A stretch of DNA of 64,000 nucleotides from DATMQA01 sp035566895 (lineage in GTDB: Bacteria; Verrucomicrobiota; Verrucomicrobiia; Limisphaerales; UBA8199). The stretch spans positions 1 through 64,000 of the forward strand of contig DATMQA010000007.1 in NCBI GenBank assembly GCA_035566895.1, in the 5' to 3' direction. Every line of letters starts with the position of its first letter. The first letter of the stretch is position 1. The notes under the pieces are model-generated. The model saw only the letters and a list, made by a program, of their open reading frames with translations, did not search any database and was not told the origin of the DNA. Below, in pieces: positions 31,195 to 40,424 of this stretch. The position numbers were made by a program, and so were the translations under genes.

Positions 31195-33189
31195 ATGAAC
31201 CTGCTCAACAAAACCAAGAAACTCGTTGCCTTGCCCCCGGCTCTGCCGGCCAGTTCAGGCGGACAGTGCGGGCACAAGGTATGGAAGATTCTCTTCCCGT
31301 TACTCCTGATTGCTGCGCTCGTCGCCAGCCTGTCATTGACCGGTTGCAGCGGCGACCAAACCTCGGCCGGGACCAAAGAGGAGCAGCTCTACACCTGCGG
31401 CATGCACCCGCAGGTCATCCAGAACAAACCCGGCAATTGCCCCATCTGCGGCATGAAGCTGACGCCGGTTCGCAAGCAGGCCGGCGCCAACCCCGGTCTA
31501 ACCAATGCCTCGTCCGGCTCCGGTGAGCGCAAAATCAAATATTACAAGTCCACGATGAACCCGGGAGAAGTAAGCCAAACCCCGCGCCAGGACAGCATGG
31601 GGATGGACATGGTACCAGTTTTCGAAGATGAAGCGTCAGCGGCGGAATCCTCCATGATTACAATGGATTCAGTGACGACCCAGAACCTGGACCTTCGCAC
31701 CGGCCTCGTCAGGCGCGGCCCCGTCCGGCACCTCGTGCGGACCGTCGGCGTGATTGATTTTGACGAAACCACCCTGGCCGACGTCAGCACCAAATTCAGA
31801 GGCTGGATCGAAAAACTATACGTCGACGCCACCGGCAAGCAGATGCACCGGGGCGAACCGCTCTTCGAGATTTACTCGCCGGAGCTTTACCTGGCCCAAA
31901 CCGAGTACCTGCTGACGCTCGGTTCCAGGACCAACCAGGAAGGGGTTGCCGCCGAACTGCGCAAGACTGCGGCCATGACCAAGCTGCGGTACTGGGACAT
32001 CTCTGAGGAGCAGATCGCCGAACTGGAGCGGACCCGCACCCCCAAGAAGACGTTGCGGATGAACGCGCCGCGTGACGGCATCGTAGTCGAAAAAATGGTC
32101 TTCGAGGGCCAGATGGTTGAAGCGGGCATGAAGCTTTACCGGTTAGCCGACCTGGCGACAGTCTGGATTCAAGCCCAGGTCTATGAACAGGACCTCCCCT
32201 ATCTCAAGCTGGGCCAGGAAGCCGTAGTCAGTTTGGCTTCGCAGCCCGAGCCCAAATTTCGCGGCCGCGTAACCTACATCTACCCAATGGTGGACGAGAA
32301 GACCCGCACCGCCCGCGTGCGGATGGAGTTCCATAACCCGGGTTACTTCCTCAAGCCCGGCATGTACGCCACCGTCGAGATGTCGTCGGAGGTGTCACCC
32401 TCCGCCCTTCTGGTGCCGGACATGGCCGTGTTGCGCAGCGGCGAGAAAAACACTGTCTTTGTGGCCCTGGACCGAGGGCATTTTGAACCGCGCGCGGTGA
32501 GCATCGGTGCGCGTGCCGAAGGCAACCAATACGAGGTCCTGGACGGTCTGAAGGAAGGCGAGCGAGTAGTCACTTCCGGCCAGTTTTTGCTCGATTCCGA
32601 AAGTCAGTTGCGCGAGGCCATCCAAAAAATGCTCCGGCCTGACATGCGCGAAATGCCCGCCGCGCTCGCCGGTCATGAAATGACCTCGGCCGCGCCCGGC
32701 ACCGGGACCAACCCGCCGCCGCGCAGCGCGGAAACCGTTGTGTATATCTGCCCCATGCCCGAGCACGTCTCTCTCGAGTACGACCACCCGGGCAAATGCC
32801 CCCTTTGCGACATGACCCTCGTGCCGGTCGGCCGCGAAGTCCTCTCCCGCATTCAGCCCGGCGGACGCTTGGAATACTATACTTGCCCGATGCCTGAGCA
32901 CAGCGACGTCCACGAGGAAAAACCGGGAAAGTGTCCGCGCTGCGGGATGACGCTGATTCCCGTGATGGTTCGGCCCAAACTGGCTGGAGCGCCAGGCATG
33001 AACATGTCGGCCGCCCAGTTGCCCGCCAAACTCTACACCTGCCCGATGGCCGAGCACGCCGATATCGTTTCGGACAAGCCCGGGGTCTGCCCTAAGTGCG
33101 GCATGACCCTCGTCGAAACCAGCAAGGTGAACCACGGAGAAACCGCGGAGGAAAATTGGCGGAGGCAGCATCGGACTGTGGAGCGTTAG
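31195..33189 (+). CDS. cusB: CusB-like efflux adaptor with four extra heavy-metal-binding modules
   Basis: Membrane-fusion protein linking the CusA-like pump to the outer-membrane channel. Residues of about 30-50 are a signal or lipid anchor (LLIAALVASLSLTGC). A metal-binding module YTCGMHPQVIQNKPGNCPIC lies at about 64-85. KYYKSTMNPGE and QDSMGMDMVPVFEDE is the standard CusB entry motif. The barrel-sandwich and beta-barrel domains follow (PRDGIVVEKMVFEGQMVEAG). The C-terminus adds three more CPMPEH/CPxC modules (about 515, 560, 612). Most CusB proteins have none or one of these, so this adaptor is unusually rich in metal sites. It likely handles copper, silver or lead. Confidence 0.9.
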   Translation: MNLLNKTKKLVALPPALPASSGGQCGHKVWKILFPLLLIAALVASLSLTGCSGDQTSAGTKEEQLYTCGMHPQVIQNKPGNCPICGMKLTPVRKQAGANPGLTNASSGSGERKIKYYKSTMNPGEVSQTPRQDSMGMDMVPVFEDEASAAESSMITMDSVTTQNLDLRTGLVRRGPVRHLVRTVGVIDFDETTLADVSTKFRGWIEKLYVDATGKQMHRGEPLFEIYSPELYLAQTEYLLTLGSRTNQEGVAAELRKTAAMTKLRYWDISEEQIAELERTRTPKKTLRMNAPRDGIVVEKMVFEGQMVEAGMKLYRLADLATVWIQAQVYEQDLPYLKLGQEAVVSLASQPEPKFRGRVTYIYPMVDEKTRTARVRMEFHNPGYFLKPGMYATVEMSSEVSPSALLVPDMAVLRSGEKNTVFVALDRGHFEPRAVSIGARAEGNQYEVLDGLKEGERVVTSGQFLLDSESQLREAIQKMLRPDMREMPAALAGHEMTSAAPGTGTNPPPRSAETVVYICPMPEHVSLEYDHPGKCPLCDMTLVPVGREVLSRIQPGGRLEYYTCPMPEHSDVHEEKPGKCPRCGMTLIPVMVRPKLAGAPGMNMSAAQLPAKLYTCPMAEHADIVSDKPGVCPKCGMTLVETSKVNHGETAEENWRRQHRTVER

Positions 33190-33264
33190 CAGCGTGAGAG
33201 CGTGAGTAGCGTAATCGGATCGAAGTGATTTAATCGAACAAAAACAAACACAAAGCGAATAAAT

Positions 33265-33492
33265 ATGAGAGTTTCAGATTACAAGGATCTGCGGGTGGAC
33301 CATATCTGCGCACAGCTTACGAATATGATGAATGACGCGGCGTCCTGGTGCGGTACTGGTTGCGAATTACGTGAGGTCCCGGCGGAGTACTTCGTCAACG
33401 AGTCGGAACGTGAGAGTGTTTCGAACACCGGCCAACGCTCGAACCCTCCTGACGCTCCACGCTCTGACGCTCCCCACACTCTCACGCTCTGA
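33265..33492 (+). pseudogene. Possible remnant of a four-helix-bundle (23S IVS-type) protein
   Basis: The first 11 residues, MRVSDYKDLRV, are like the start of four-helix-bundle proteins linked to 23S intervening sequences. The rest does not follow the family, and the end is composed of word repeats (GACGCTCC units, also inverted at 33191-33204). Either a decayed gene or a chance frame. It separates cusB and cusA. Confidence 0.3.
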
Positions 33493-33512
33493 CGCTCCCA
33501 CGCCCCCCGCCC

Positions 33513-36500
33513 ATGCTCGCCCGCCTTATCGATTTCTCGCTCAAGAACAAGTTCCTCGTGCTGCTGGCCACGCTCGGCCTGGTGCTGGGCGGCATTTATG
33601 CCGTGCTCCACATCCCCCTGGATGCCATCCCGGACCTCTCCGATGTCCAGGTCATCATCTACACCGAATGGCCGGGCCAGGCCCCGCAAATCGTGCAGGA
33701 CCAGGTCACCTATCCGATCACCACCAAGATGCTGTCGGTGCCGCATTCCAAAGTCGTGCGCGGTTATTCCTTCTACGGCTTCTCCTTCGTCTATGTGATT
33801 TTCGAGGACGGCACCGACCCCTACTGGGCACGCAGCCGGGTGTTGGAATACCTCAGCGGCCTCGGCGGGCAACTGCCCAAAAACGTCAGCCCTACCCTCG
33901 GGCCGGACGCCACCGGAGTCGGCTGGGCCTTCATGTACTCGCTCAACTCGACCAACCGCGACCTGGCCGAACTGCGCTCCATGCAGGACTGGTATCTGAA
34001 GTATCAACTCACTTCGGTCGAAGGCGTTTCGGAAGTCGCATCGGTGGGCGGGTTCGTCAAGCAATACCAGGTCACGGTGGACCCCACCAGGCTCCGGGCC
34101 TACAACCTGTCCATCGCCGACGTAGGCACGGCCATTCAGCGCAGCAACGGCGAGGTCGGGGGACGCTCGATTGAAATGGCGGAAAAGGAATTCATTCTGC
34201 GGGTGCGCGGCTATGTCCAGGGCGTGGAGGATTTGAAGAAAGCCGCCGTCGGCGTCGGGGCCAATGGCGTGCCGATTCTCTTGGGGCAGGTGGCCAACGT
34301 CCAACTCGGCCCGGACATGCGTCGAGGCATCGCCGAATGGAATGGCGAAGGTGAAACCGTCGGCGGCATCGTCGTGGTGCGCTACGGCGCCAATGCGCGC
34401 CAGGTCATCTCCGATGTGAAGCAGCGGTTGGCGCACGCCATGAAGGCCCTGCCGCCGGGCGTGACGTTCTCAATCGCCTACGATCGCACCGCCTTGATCA
34501 ATCGCGCCGTCAAAACCCTCGAGGAAAAACTCCTCGAGGAAAGCGCGGTGGTGGCGCTGGTCTGCATCCTTTTCCTGTTGCACTTCCGCAGCGCGCTGGT
34601 CGCCATTGTCATCCTGCCCATCGCCGTGCTGATTTCCTTCGGCATTATGTATGGGCAGGGCCTCAGCTCGAACATCATGTCGCTGGGCGGCATCGCCATC
34701 GCCATCGGCGCGATGGTCGATGCGGTCATCATCATGATCGAGAACGCCCACAAACACCTCGAGCGGGACGCCGGCAAAAAGCCGCACTGGCAAATCATCC
34801 GCGACGCCTCGATCGAGGTGGGACCGACTCTGTTTTATTCCCTGCTGGTGATCACCGTCTCGTTCATTCCGGTCTTCACCTTGCAGGCCCAGGAGGGACG
34901 CCTGTTTAAACCGCTGGCCTTCACCAAGACCTACTCGATGGCGGCGGCCGCGCTCCTTTCAGTAACCCTGGCCCCGATCCTGATGGGTTTCTTCATCCGC
35001 GGCAAACTGCTCCCGGAAGAAAAGAATCCCATCAACCGGTTTTTCATCTGGATTTATCATCCCGTGATTGATTTCGTGATCCGCCGGCGCTGGGTGGTCA
35101 TCATCGCCGCCGGACTCATCGTTGCCTGGGTCTTCTTTCCCTGGAATTGGGCGGTCACCAACCGCTTGCCTGACGCTGCTAACACCGCGCCGGCATACCT
35201 CCCCTCTCCCCAGGGGAGAGGGGCCGGGGGTGGGGGGGAACAGGTCGGGCGGAAACCTTGGCTCTCCCGCCTGAAACCCATCGCCGAGAAACTGGGCCGC
35301 CTCTTCCCTTTTCAAAACCTCGGCTCTGAATTCATGCCGCCGCTCTATGAAGGCGATTTGCTTTACATGCCGACCACCTTTCCCGGTCTTGGCCCCACCC
35401 AGGCGCGGCACATCCTGCAACAAACTGATCGGATCATTCACACCTTCACCGAGGTCCGCACCGTCTTTGGCAAGATTGGCCGCGCCGAAACGGCCACCGA
35501 CCCGGCCCCAATGGACATGGTTGAAACTACCATCCAGCTCAAAGACGAAAAGGATTGGCCTGAGGTCGATATTAAAGACGACGCCGGCAAAGTCATCGCC
35601 CACCGGCGTCGCACACCGGACGAATTGGCCGATGCGATGAACGCGGCGATTCAGTTCCCCGGGCTGGTGAACTCCTGGACCATGCCGATCAAGACCCGCA
35701 TCGATATGCTGGCCACCGGCATCAAGACCCCCGTCGGCATTAAAGTCGCCGGGCCCAACCTGGCCGAACTGGAGCGCATCGCCTCCGAGATCGAGCCGGT
35801 AGTGCGCCGCGTTCCCGGCACCGCCAGCGCTTACGCCGAGCGCGTCATGGGTGGCAACTACATCGAGTTTAACATCGATCGCGACGAGATCGCCCGTTAC
35901 GGACTTTCCATCGGCGCGGTTCAAGACGTTTTGGAAGTCGCCTTGGGCGGCATGCCGCTCACCACGACGGTCGAGGGCCTGGAACGCTATTCGGTCAATC
36001 TCCGTTACGACCGGGATTTCCGTGAGAACCTCGAGACCCTGCGCGAGATTATCGTGCCGACACCTTCGGGCGCGCAGGTACCGCTGGGACAGCTTGCCCG
36101 CATTGAAGTCGTGCGAGCGCCGATGGGCGTCAAAAGCGAGGGCGCCGTGCCCAACGCCTGGATTTATGTCGATGTGAAGAACATCGACCTTGGCACCTAC
36201 GTCCAGAGAGCGCAGCAAGCGGTCAACGACGCCATCGCGCGCGGCACCATTCACCTCCCCGGTGGCTACACGCTTTTCTGGAGCGGCCAATACGAGTACA
36301 TGATGCGGGCTAAACAGCGCCTGATGCTGGTGATCCCGCTCACGTTGCTCATCATCTTTCTGATCATCTACCTCAACACTCGCTCCGCCGTCAAAACCGC
36401 CATTGTCCTCCTGGCCGTCCCTTTCTCATTGGTCGGCGCGATCTGGGTGCTCTACCTGCTGAAATACAACCTCAGCGTCGCCGTCTGGGTCGGAATGATT

Positions 36501-36842
36501 GCCCTGGCCGGACTGGACGCCGAAACCGGAGTTGTCATGTTGCTCTACCTGGACCTGGCTTATGCGCAATGGCAGCAGCAAGGCCGGATGCGCACTGCAA
36601 CCGACCTGCGCGACGCCATCTATCACGGCGCCGTCAAGCGCGTGCGGCCCAAAGCCATGACCGCCGCGGTGATCATCGCCGGTCTGTTGCCGATTCTTTG
36701 GAGCCACGGCACCGGCGCCGATGTGATGAAACGCATCGCCACGCCGATGATCGGCGGCGTGGTCACTTCCACCGTGATGGAATTGGCAGTCTATCCCGCC
36801 ATCTTCTACCTTTGGCGCTCACGCAGATTGCCTTTATCCTAA
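33513..36842 (+). CDS. cusA: CusA/CzcA-family heavy-metal RND efflux pump
   Basis: Inner-membrane proton-driven pump, 1109 residues with 12 expected membrane segments (first helix FLVLLATLGLVLGGIYAVLH). HME-RND hallmarks include DLSDVQVIIYTEWPGQAP, the transmembrane-4 region with SLGGIAIAIGAMVDAVIIMIEN (Asp in the proton relay), and the C-terminal AVWVGMIALAGLDAETGVVML. Residues of about 563-579 (LPSPQGRGAGGGGEQVGR) are encoded by a palindromic spacer repeat inserted in frame in the periplasmic loop, before LGSEFMPPLYEGDLLYMPTT. Other CusA-like proteins lack this stretch. The frame stays open, so the gene may still work. The stop lies inside a hexanucleotide repeat. Confidence 0.95.
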   Translation: MLARLIDFSLKNKFLVLLATLGLVLGGIYAVLHIPLDAIPDLSDVQVIIYTEWPGQAPQIVQDQVTYPITTKMLSVPHSKVVRGYSFYGFSFVYVIFEDGTDPYWARSRVLEYLSGLGGQLPKNVSPTLGPDATGVGWAFMYSLNSTNRDLAELRSMQDWYLKYQLTSVEGVSEVASVGGFVKQYQVTVDPTRLRAYNLSIADVGTAIQRSNGEVGGRSIEMAEKEFILRVRGYVQGVEDLKKAAVGVGANGVPILLGQVANVQLGPDMRRGIAEWNGEGETVGGIVVVRYGANARQVISDVKQRLAHAMKALPPGVTFSIAYDRTALINRAVKTLEEKLLEESAVVALVCILFLLHFRSALVAIVILPIAVLISFGIMYGQGLSSNIMSLGGIAIAIGAMVDAVIIMIENAHKHLERDAGKKPHWQIIRDASIEVGPTLFYSLLVITVSFIPVFTLQAQEGRLFKPLAFTKTYSMAAAALLSVTLAPILMGFFIRGKLLPEEKNPINRFFIWIYHPVIDFVIRRRWVVIIAAGLIVAWVFFPWNWAVTNRLPDAANTAPAYLPSPQGRGAGGGGEQVGRKPWLSRLKPIAEKLGRLFPFQNLGSEFMPPLYEGDLLYMPTTFPGLGPTQARHILQQTDRIIHTFTEVRTVFGKIGRAETATDPAPMDMVETTIQLKDEKDWPEVDIKDDAGKVIAHRRRTPDELADAMNAAIQFPGLVNSWTMPIKTRIDMLATGIKTPVGIKVAGPNLAELERIASEIEPVVRRVPGTASAYAERVMGGNYIEFNIDRDEIARYGLSIGAVQDVLEVALGGMPLTTTVEGLERYSVNLRYDRDFRENLETLREIIVPTPSGAQVPLGQLARIEVVRAPMGVKSEGAVPNAWIYVDVKNIDLGTYVQRAQQAVNDAIARGTIHLPGGYTLFWSGQYEYMMRAKQRLMLVIPLTLLIIFLIIYLNTRSAVKTAIVLLAVPFSLVGAIWVLYLLKYNLSVAVWVGMIALAGLDAETGVVMLLYLDLAYAQWQQQGRMRTATDLRDAIYHGAVKRVRPKAMTAAVIIAGLLPILWSHGTGADVMKRIATPMIGGVVTSTVMELAVYPAIFYLWRSRRLPLS
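35201..35223. repeat. Perfect 11-bp palindrome inserted in frame in cusA
   Basis: CCCCTCTCCCC (35201-35211), a central A, then GGGGAGAGGGG (35213-35223), followed by GGGGGTGGGGGGG-like sequence. It matches the spacer element at 28648 in character. Confidence 0.8.
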
Positions 36843-36885
36843 TCTTAATCGTAATCGTAATCTTAATCGTAATCTTAATCGTAAT
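36838..36885 (+). repeat. Hexanucleotide repeat (TCKTAA)n at the cusA stop
   Basis: Eight units of TC[T/G/C]TAA run from about 36838 to 36885; the second supplies the stop codon of cusA. Slippage here would only change the 3' flank, not the protein. Confidence 0.75.
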
Positions 36886-37028
36886 CCCTTCCGCGCGGTT
36901 GTCCCTTCGGCCTAGCCGTTCCATCCGCATTACCGCTTGACGAATTCTCACTCAAAGGCACGTTGATCCCCATGAGCCGTTCCGTCCCGTTCCCACCCTT
37001 GCACCGTAATCGCACAGTGCCAGTTGGC

Positions 37029-37136
37029 GGAGCGCGGACATTCCTGTCCGCAGCAACTTCCAAACGCTGGCTCGGCTCGGATTTGCTGCCGAGCTCGCGC
37101 ATAACACATTGCTCCGTGCAGGAATGTCCGCGCTCC
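37029..37136. repeat. 108-nt inverted-repeat element before the PqaA-like gene
   Basis: GGAGCGCGGACATTCCTG (37029-37046) and CAGGAATGTCCGCGCTCC (37119-37136) are perfect 18-nt arms. The left arm also makes GCGGACA-TTCC-TGTCCGC with the bases after it. It has no coding function and looks like a MITE/REP-type unit. Confidence 0.7.
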
Positions 37137-37169
37137 GCTCCCCCCTCCCGCCGGCACCGAAGCATTACC

Positions 37170-38513
37170 GTGCACCACATTTTCCCGCTTGCTGCAATCC
37201 TCCTTGGCCTCTCGACGCCCGGCCCACAAACCCTGCGGGCGGCTTCCGCCGACCCTCTGGCGGCCTATGTGGACGCAGCCGATGATTCCTTCGCCTGGAA
37301 ACAAATCGAGCGGCGCACCGTCGAAGGCCTCACCGCCACTCGCCTCGAACTCACCTCGCAAACCTGGCGCGGAAACGTCTGGCGCCACCAAATCCTCGTC
37401 GTCCGCCCGCCCGAAATTCGCCACCCTGACATTGCCTTTTTGTTCATTACCGGTGATGGCGACGTCGAGAAGCAGTTTTCACTGTTGCGGACCCTGGCCC
37501 TGCGCGGGGGCGCCCTGGCCGCCGCCATCAACCGTGTTCCCAATCAGCCCTTGTATGATGGCCGCAAGGAAGACGCGCTCATCGCCTACACCTTTGACCA
37601 ATACGTAAAAACCGGCGACCCAACCTGGCCCCTGCTCTTTCCCATGGCGAAATCCGCCGTGCGGGGCATGGACGCGGTGCAGGCGTTTGCCGGGAAGGAA
37701 TTCGCCCAAAAACCCGCGCGCTTCGTGGTGTCAGGGGCTTCCAAACGCGGCTGGACCACCTGGCTCAGCGCGGCGGTGGACCCGCGCGTCAAAGCCATTG
37801 CGCCCATGGTTATAGACATGCTCAACATGAAGACGCAGGCGCACTGGACCGAGCAGATGTATGGCCGCCAGAGCGAGCAAGTTCGTGATTACACCGACCT
37901 CAACCTCATCGCGCGGATGGACGAGCCGCGCATGGTCGAATTGCGTCAGTGGGTGGACCCCTACAGTTATCGGACCCGTTACAAAATCCCCAAGCTGCTG
38001 CTGCTGGGCACCAACGACCCCTACTGGGTAGTCGATTCTCTGCGCAATTATTGGGCCGACCTCCCGGAACCAAAGTTAGTCTTCCAAACCCCCAACGCGG
38101 GCCATGACCTTGCGGGTGGACACCAGGCCACCCAGACACTGGCCGCCTTCTTTCAAATGATTGCCGATGGCCAGCAACTGCCGCAGATGACCTGGCAGTT
38201 CCACCCGGACTCAACCAACTCTGTCACCCTCGAAGCGACCGTCAACCCTCCTGCCAAATCGTTTCGCCTCTGGACCGCCGACTCGCGCGAACGCGACTTT
38301 CGGAAGGCCCGATGGTCGAGCGTCGAGTTGCATTCCGACTCCGGCACACATGTCCTGGGCAACGTGCAGACTCCTCCGGAAGGGTTCCGGGCCTGCCTGC
38401 TCGAAGCCGAACTGGCCACCGCGACCGGCCAGACCTACAAACTTTCCACCGAAGCGCGCGTCACCCCTGACGGACCGCCCCCGCTTGCCCTCAACCGGCC
38501 CAAATCAAAGTGA
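37170..38513 (+). CDS. PhoPQ-activated pathogenicity-related (PqaA-like) exported hydrolase
   Basis: I start at GTG 37170 because it gives a signal peptide (HHIFPLAAILLGLSTPGPQ) and leaves the 108-nt inverted-repeat element outside the gene; a longer version would translate that element. 447 residues. The alpha/beta-hydrolase core is recognisable: AFLFITGDG, the nucleophile elbow VVSGASKRGWTTWLSA with Ser in GASKRG, LLLLGTNDPYWVVDS and NAGHDLAGG for the Asp and His. This matches the PhoPQ-related protein family. Substrate not known in this phylum. It probably acts in the periplasm, and may be independent of the cus operon despite following it. Confidence 0.87.
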   Translation: MHHIFPLAAILLGLSTPGPQTLRAASADPLAAYVDAADDSFAWKQIERRTVEGLTATRLELTSQTWRGNVWRHQILVVRPPEIRHPDIAFLFITGDGDVEKQFSLLRTLALRGGALAAAINRVPNQPLYDGRKEDALIAYTFDQYVKTGDPTWPLLFPMAKSAVRGMDAVQAFAGKEFAQKPARFVVSGASKRGWTTWLSAAVDPRVKAIAPMVIDMLNMKTQAHWTEQMYGRQSEQVRDYTDLNLIARMDEPRMVELRQWVDPYSYRTRYKIPKLLLLGTNDPYWVVDSLRNYWADLPEPKLVFQTPNAGHDLAGGHQATQTLAAFFQMIADGQQLPQMTWQFHPDSTNSVTLEATVNPPAKSFRLWTADSRERDFRKARWSSVELHSDSGTHVLGNVQTPPEGFRACLLEAELATATGQTYKLSTEARVTPDGPPPLALNRPKSK

Positions 38514-38667
38514 GTTAACCCGGGATAGCGTTGTAGGTGAATTCCCTGGCCACAGGACGTTCTCGCGCCGCATCGAGGACCACGCGAAGCGTTTGGAGTG
38601 CGCGCAGCTTGCTGCCGCTGTCGTCGGGCGTCGGCTACGGCAAACTGATTCCACCCGGGTTCGGTTT

Positions 38668-38698
38668 TCGCGTATTTCGCGTATTTCGCGGTTAACTC
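38668..38698. repeat. Word-like spacer repeat (TTCGCGTATTTCGCG)
   Basis: TTCGCGTATTTCGCG and TATTTCGCGGTTAAC stand in tandem. The family of AACCGCGAAATACGCGAAA-type words also appears at 29650 and 46560. Confidence 0.55.
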
Positions 38699-38768
38699 CC
38701 GCTTTTGGTTGCGGCCCCCATCCTGAGCGCGGAGCAAATCGACCTGCCTTCCCGTCTAATCCTCAACT

Positions 38769-39128
38769 ATGAAAACACGGCAATTTTGGTTTTTCCTGGC
38801 TCTCGTTTGCCTGCTCGGCGCTGCTGCCATCGGAAACAATGTCTCGTTGCGCTCGCGGACTCGCGGTTTGGAGCAGCGGCTTCAGAAACTGGAGTCCGCG
38901 CCACCGCGACTCGAAGCAGTAGAGACCGCGGGGTCGAGCGCGCGGGTGCAGGCCCTGGAACAGCAAGTCCGGTGTCTCGAGACCAGGCTCAGCTCCTTGT
39001 CGGAGCCGGCCCGTATTGACTCCAGCGCGGCCGAAGTCGGCTCGCTGGACTTGAGGGTGAAAACGCTGGAACGGTTCCTGACCCCGCACCTGGAGTATTT
39101 AAACCAGGGAGAACGGGCGGTTCGGTAA
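38769..39128 (+). CDS. Membrane-anchored coiled-coil protein, unknown function
   Basis: 119 residues. A single N-terminal segment (FWFFLALVCLLGAAAIG) is followed by an extended heptad-rich region, LEQRLQKLES and VQALEQQVRCLETRLSSL, consistent with a coiled coil. One Cys lies in the coil. It resembles small signal-anchored coiled-coil proteins without a named function. The gene is complete with a good start. Confidence 0.6.
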   Translation: MKTRQFWFFLALVCLLGAAAIGNNVSLRSRTRGLEQRLQKLESAPPRLEAVETAGSSARVQALEQQVRCLETRLSSLSEPARIDSSAAEVGSLDLRVKTLERFLTPHLEYLNQGERAVR

Positions 39129-39307
39129 AAGGCCAATGGCCTCTATACGCAACTGGCCGATGGTACCCTCACGAATATCGCCCCCAGTTCGCGAGCCAAA
39201 TGTAAACATGGGCGACTACATTCCAGGCATGTCCTCCGGTGATATCATCTGGCTATTTGGAAAGCGCTCGACGAAATCCAGCAGGGTAAGCCGTCCAGCC
39301 GCTCTTC

Positions 39308-39793
39308 TCACGGCGCCTGCTCACCCGCGGGCGGCGCAAAAACCAACTCCGCCGAGTGAGGTCCATGCCGGACCAGGACCGCCGGGTGCGGCGTCGCCAG
39401 AGCCAACAACTCATCGTCATTAAGCTCGTGAAGTGTTTGAGGCAAAGACACGGTCGTAACGAGCGCGGCGTTTGGTTCGGAGCTCACAATGTTCTGGGCG
39501 GAAAACGGTTTAGTCTCCAACCATGTCGCCCTCGCCAGCGGCTCCGTGAGGACGAGCAAATAAGGCCTTGAGTTTCCCCGGCCTACGGGGGTGTGGGAAC
39601 CGTACCGCCAGAAAAGCAATGCGCAAGCGGCCACCACCGCCAGGGATAAAACGGCTCGTCGCGCCCGCGCGAAACGTCGCCGGCGCCGGACCAGCCGCAA
39701 CGTTTCGCTCAGCAGCGTTTCGCGCAGGCCCGCGTCGCGGCCCTCGGCCAGGACGTCCGCCAGCAGCGGCTCAGTATTCAGTGGTTCACTCAT
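39308..39793 (-). CDS. Probable anti-sigma factor (single transmembrane)
   Basis: 161 residues. The N-terminal 55 residues are helical and very Arg-rich near the membrane (RLVRRRRRFARARR). One membrane segment (AVLSLAVVAACALLFW) follows, and the rest is periplasmic. It overlaps the end of the ECF sigma gene by 8 nt on the same strand, which is the usual sigma/anti-sigma arrangement. No zinc-binding HxxxCxxC motif was seen, so it would be a non-ZAS type. Confidence 0.6.
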   Translation of the reverse strand: MSEPLNTEPLLADVLAEGRDAGLRETLLSETLRLVRRRRRFARARRAVLSLAVVAACALLFWRYGSHTPVGRGNSRPYLLVLTEPLARATWLETKPFSAQNIVSSEPNAALVTTVSLPQTLHELNDDELLALATPHPAVLVRHGPHSAELVFAPPAGEQAP

Positions 39794-40400
39794 CTTTCAA
39801 CCCGCTCAACACCGCTTCTTTGAGTTTGCGGCGGACTCGCCCCAGGCGCGATTCGACTGCCTTCTCAGAGGTTTGCAGCTCCTGCGCAATTTCGCGGACG
39901 GACCGGCGCTCAAAATACTTCCATTCCACCAACTGCTTCTCGTCGCACGGCAGCGCCGCCAGGTTGCGCTCCAGCGACCCGAGCAATCGAGCATCGGCCT
40001 CGGCGTGCTCCCGTTCAGCCTGCTGAATCCGCGCGTGCCAGGAGAATCGGTCCAGGAAGGCCAGGTACCGTCGCCGCTTCCGATTCTGGTCGCTGAGGGC
40101 CGTCCGGGCCAGGACCGTAAGCCAGCTCCAAAACACCGAATCGTTCGGGAACGACTTGATATGGCGGACCACCCGCACCAGCGCCGCCTGCAACGCCTCG
40201 CCGGCGGCGTGTTCGTCACCGGCCGTGACCACGACAAGGTAGCGCCACAGCCGTTCATAGTAGGCATCATAGAAACTCCGGTAGGCAGTTTCCTCACCCG
40301 CCGCCATGCGCCGTGTCAATTCCGCCACCGCCGGCGGCTTCTCTCCACCCGAATCCACTGGCTGCGCGCAAACCGTCGGTTGATGCGATTGTGGGCCCAA
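39786..40400 (-). CDS. ECF-type RNA polymerase sigma factor
   Basis: Up to 204 residues. Region 2 (YRSFYDAYYERLWRYLVVV, FWSWLTVLARTALSDQNRKR) and region 4 (LVEWKYFERRSVREIAQELQ, KAVESRLGRVRRKLKE) are both complete. The helix-turn-helix of region 4 is typical. The frame opens at a TTG at 40400; GTG 40358 or ATG 40307 are possible shorter starts. An STN-like protein gene precedes it by 25 nt and the anti-sigma gene overlaps its end, so the three genes are likely one unit. Confidence 0.85.
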   Translation of the reverse strand: MGPQSHQPTVCAQPVDSGGEKPPAVAELTRRMAAGEETAYRSFYDAYYERLWRYLVVVTAGDEHAAGEALQAALVRVVRHIKSFPNDSVFWSWLTVLARTALSDQNRKRRRYLAFLDRFSWHARIQQAEREHAEADARLLGSLERNLAALPCDEKQLVEWKYFERRSVREIAQELQTSEKAVESRLGRVRRKLKEAVLSGLKDE

Positions 40401-40424
40401 ATAGTTCCATGCGGCTGGTTCAGG

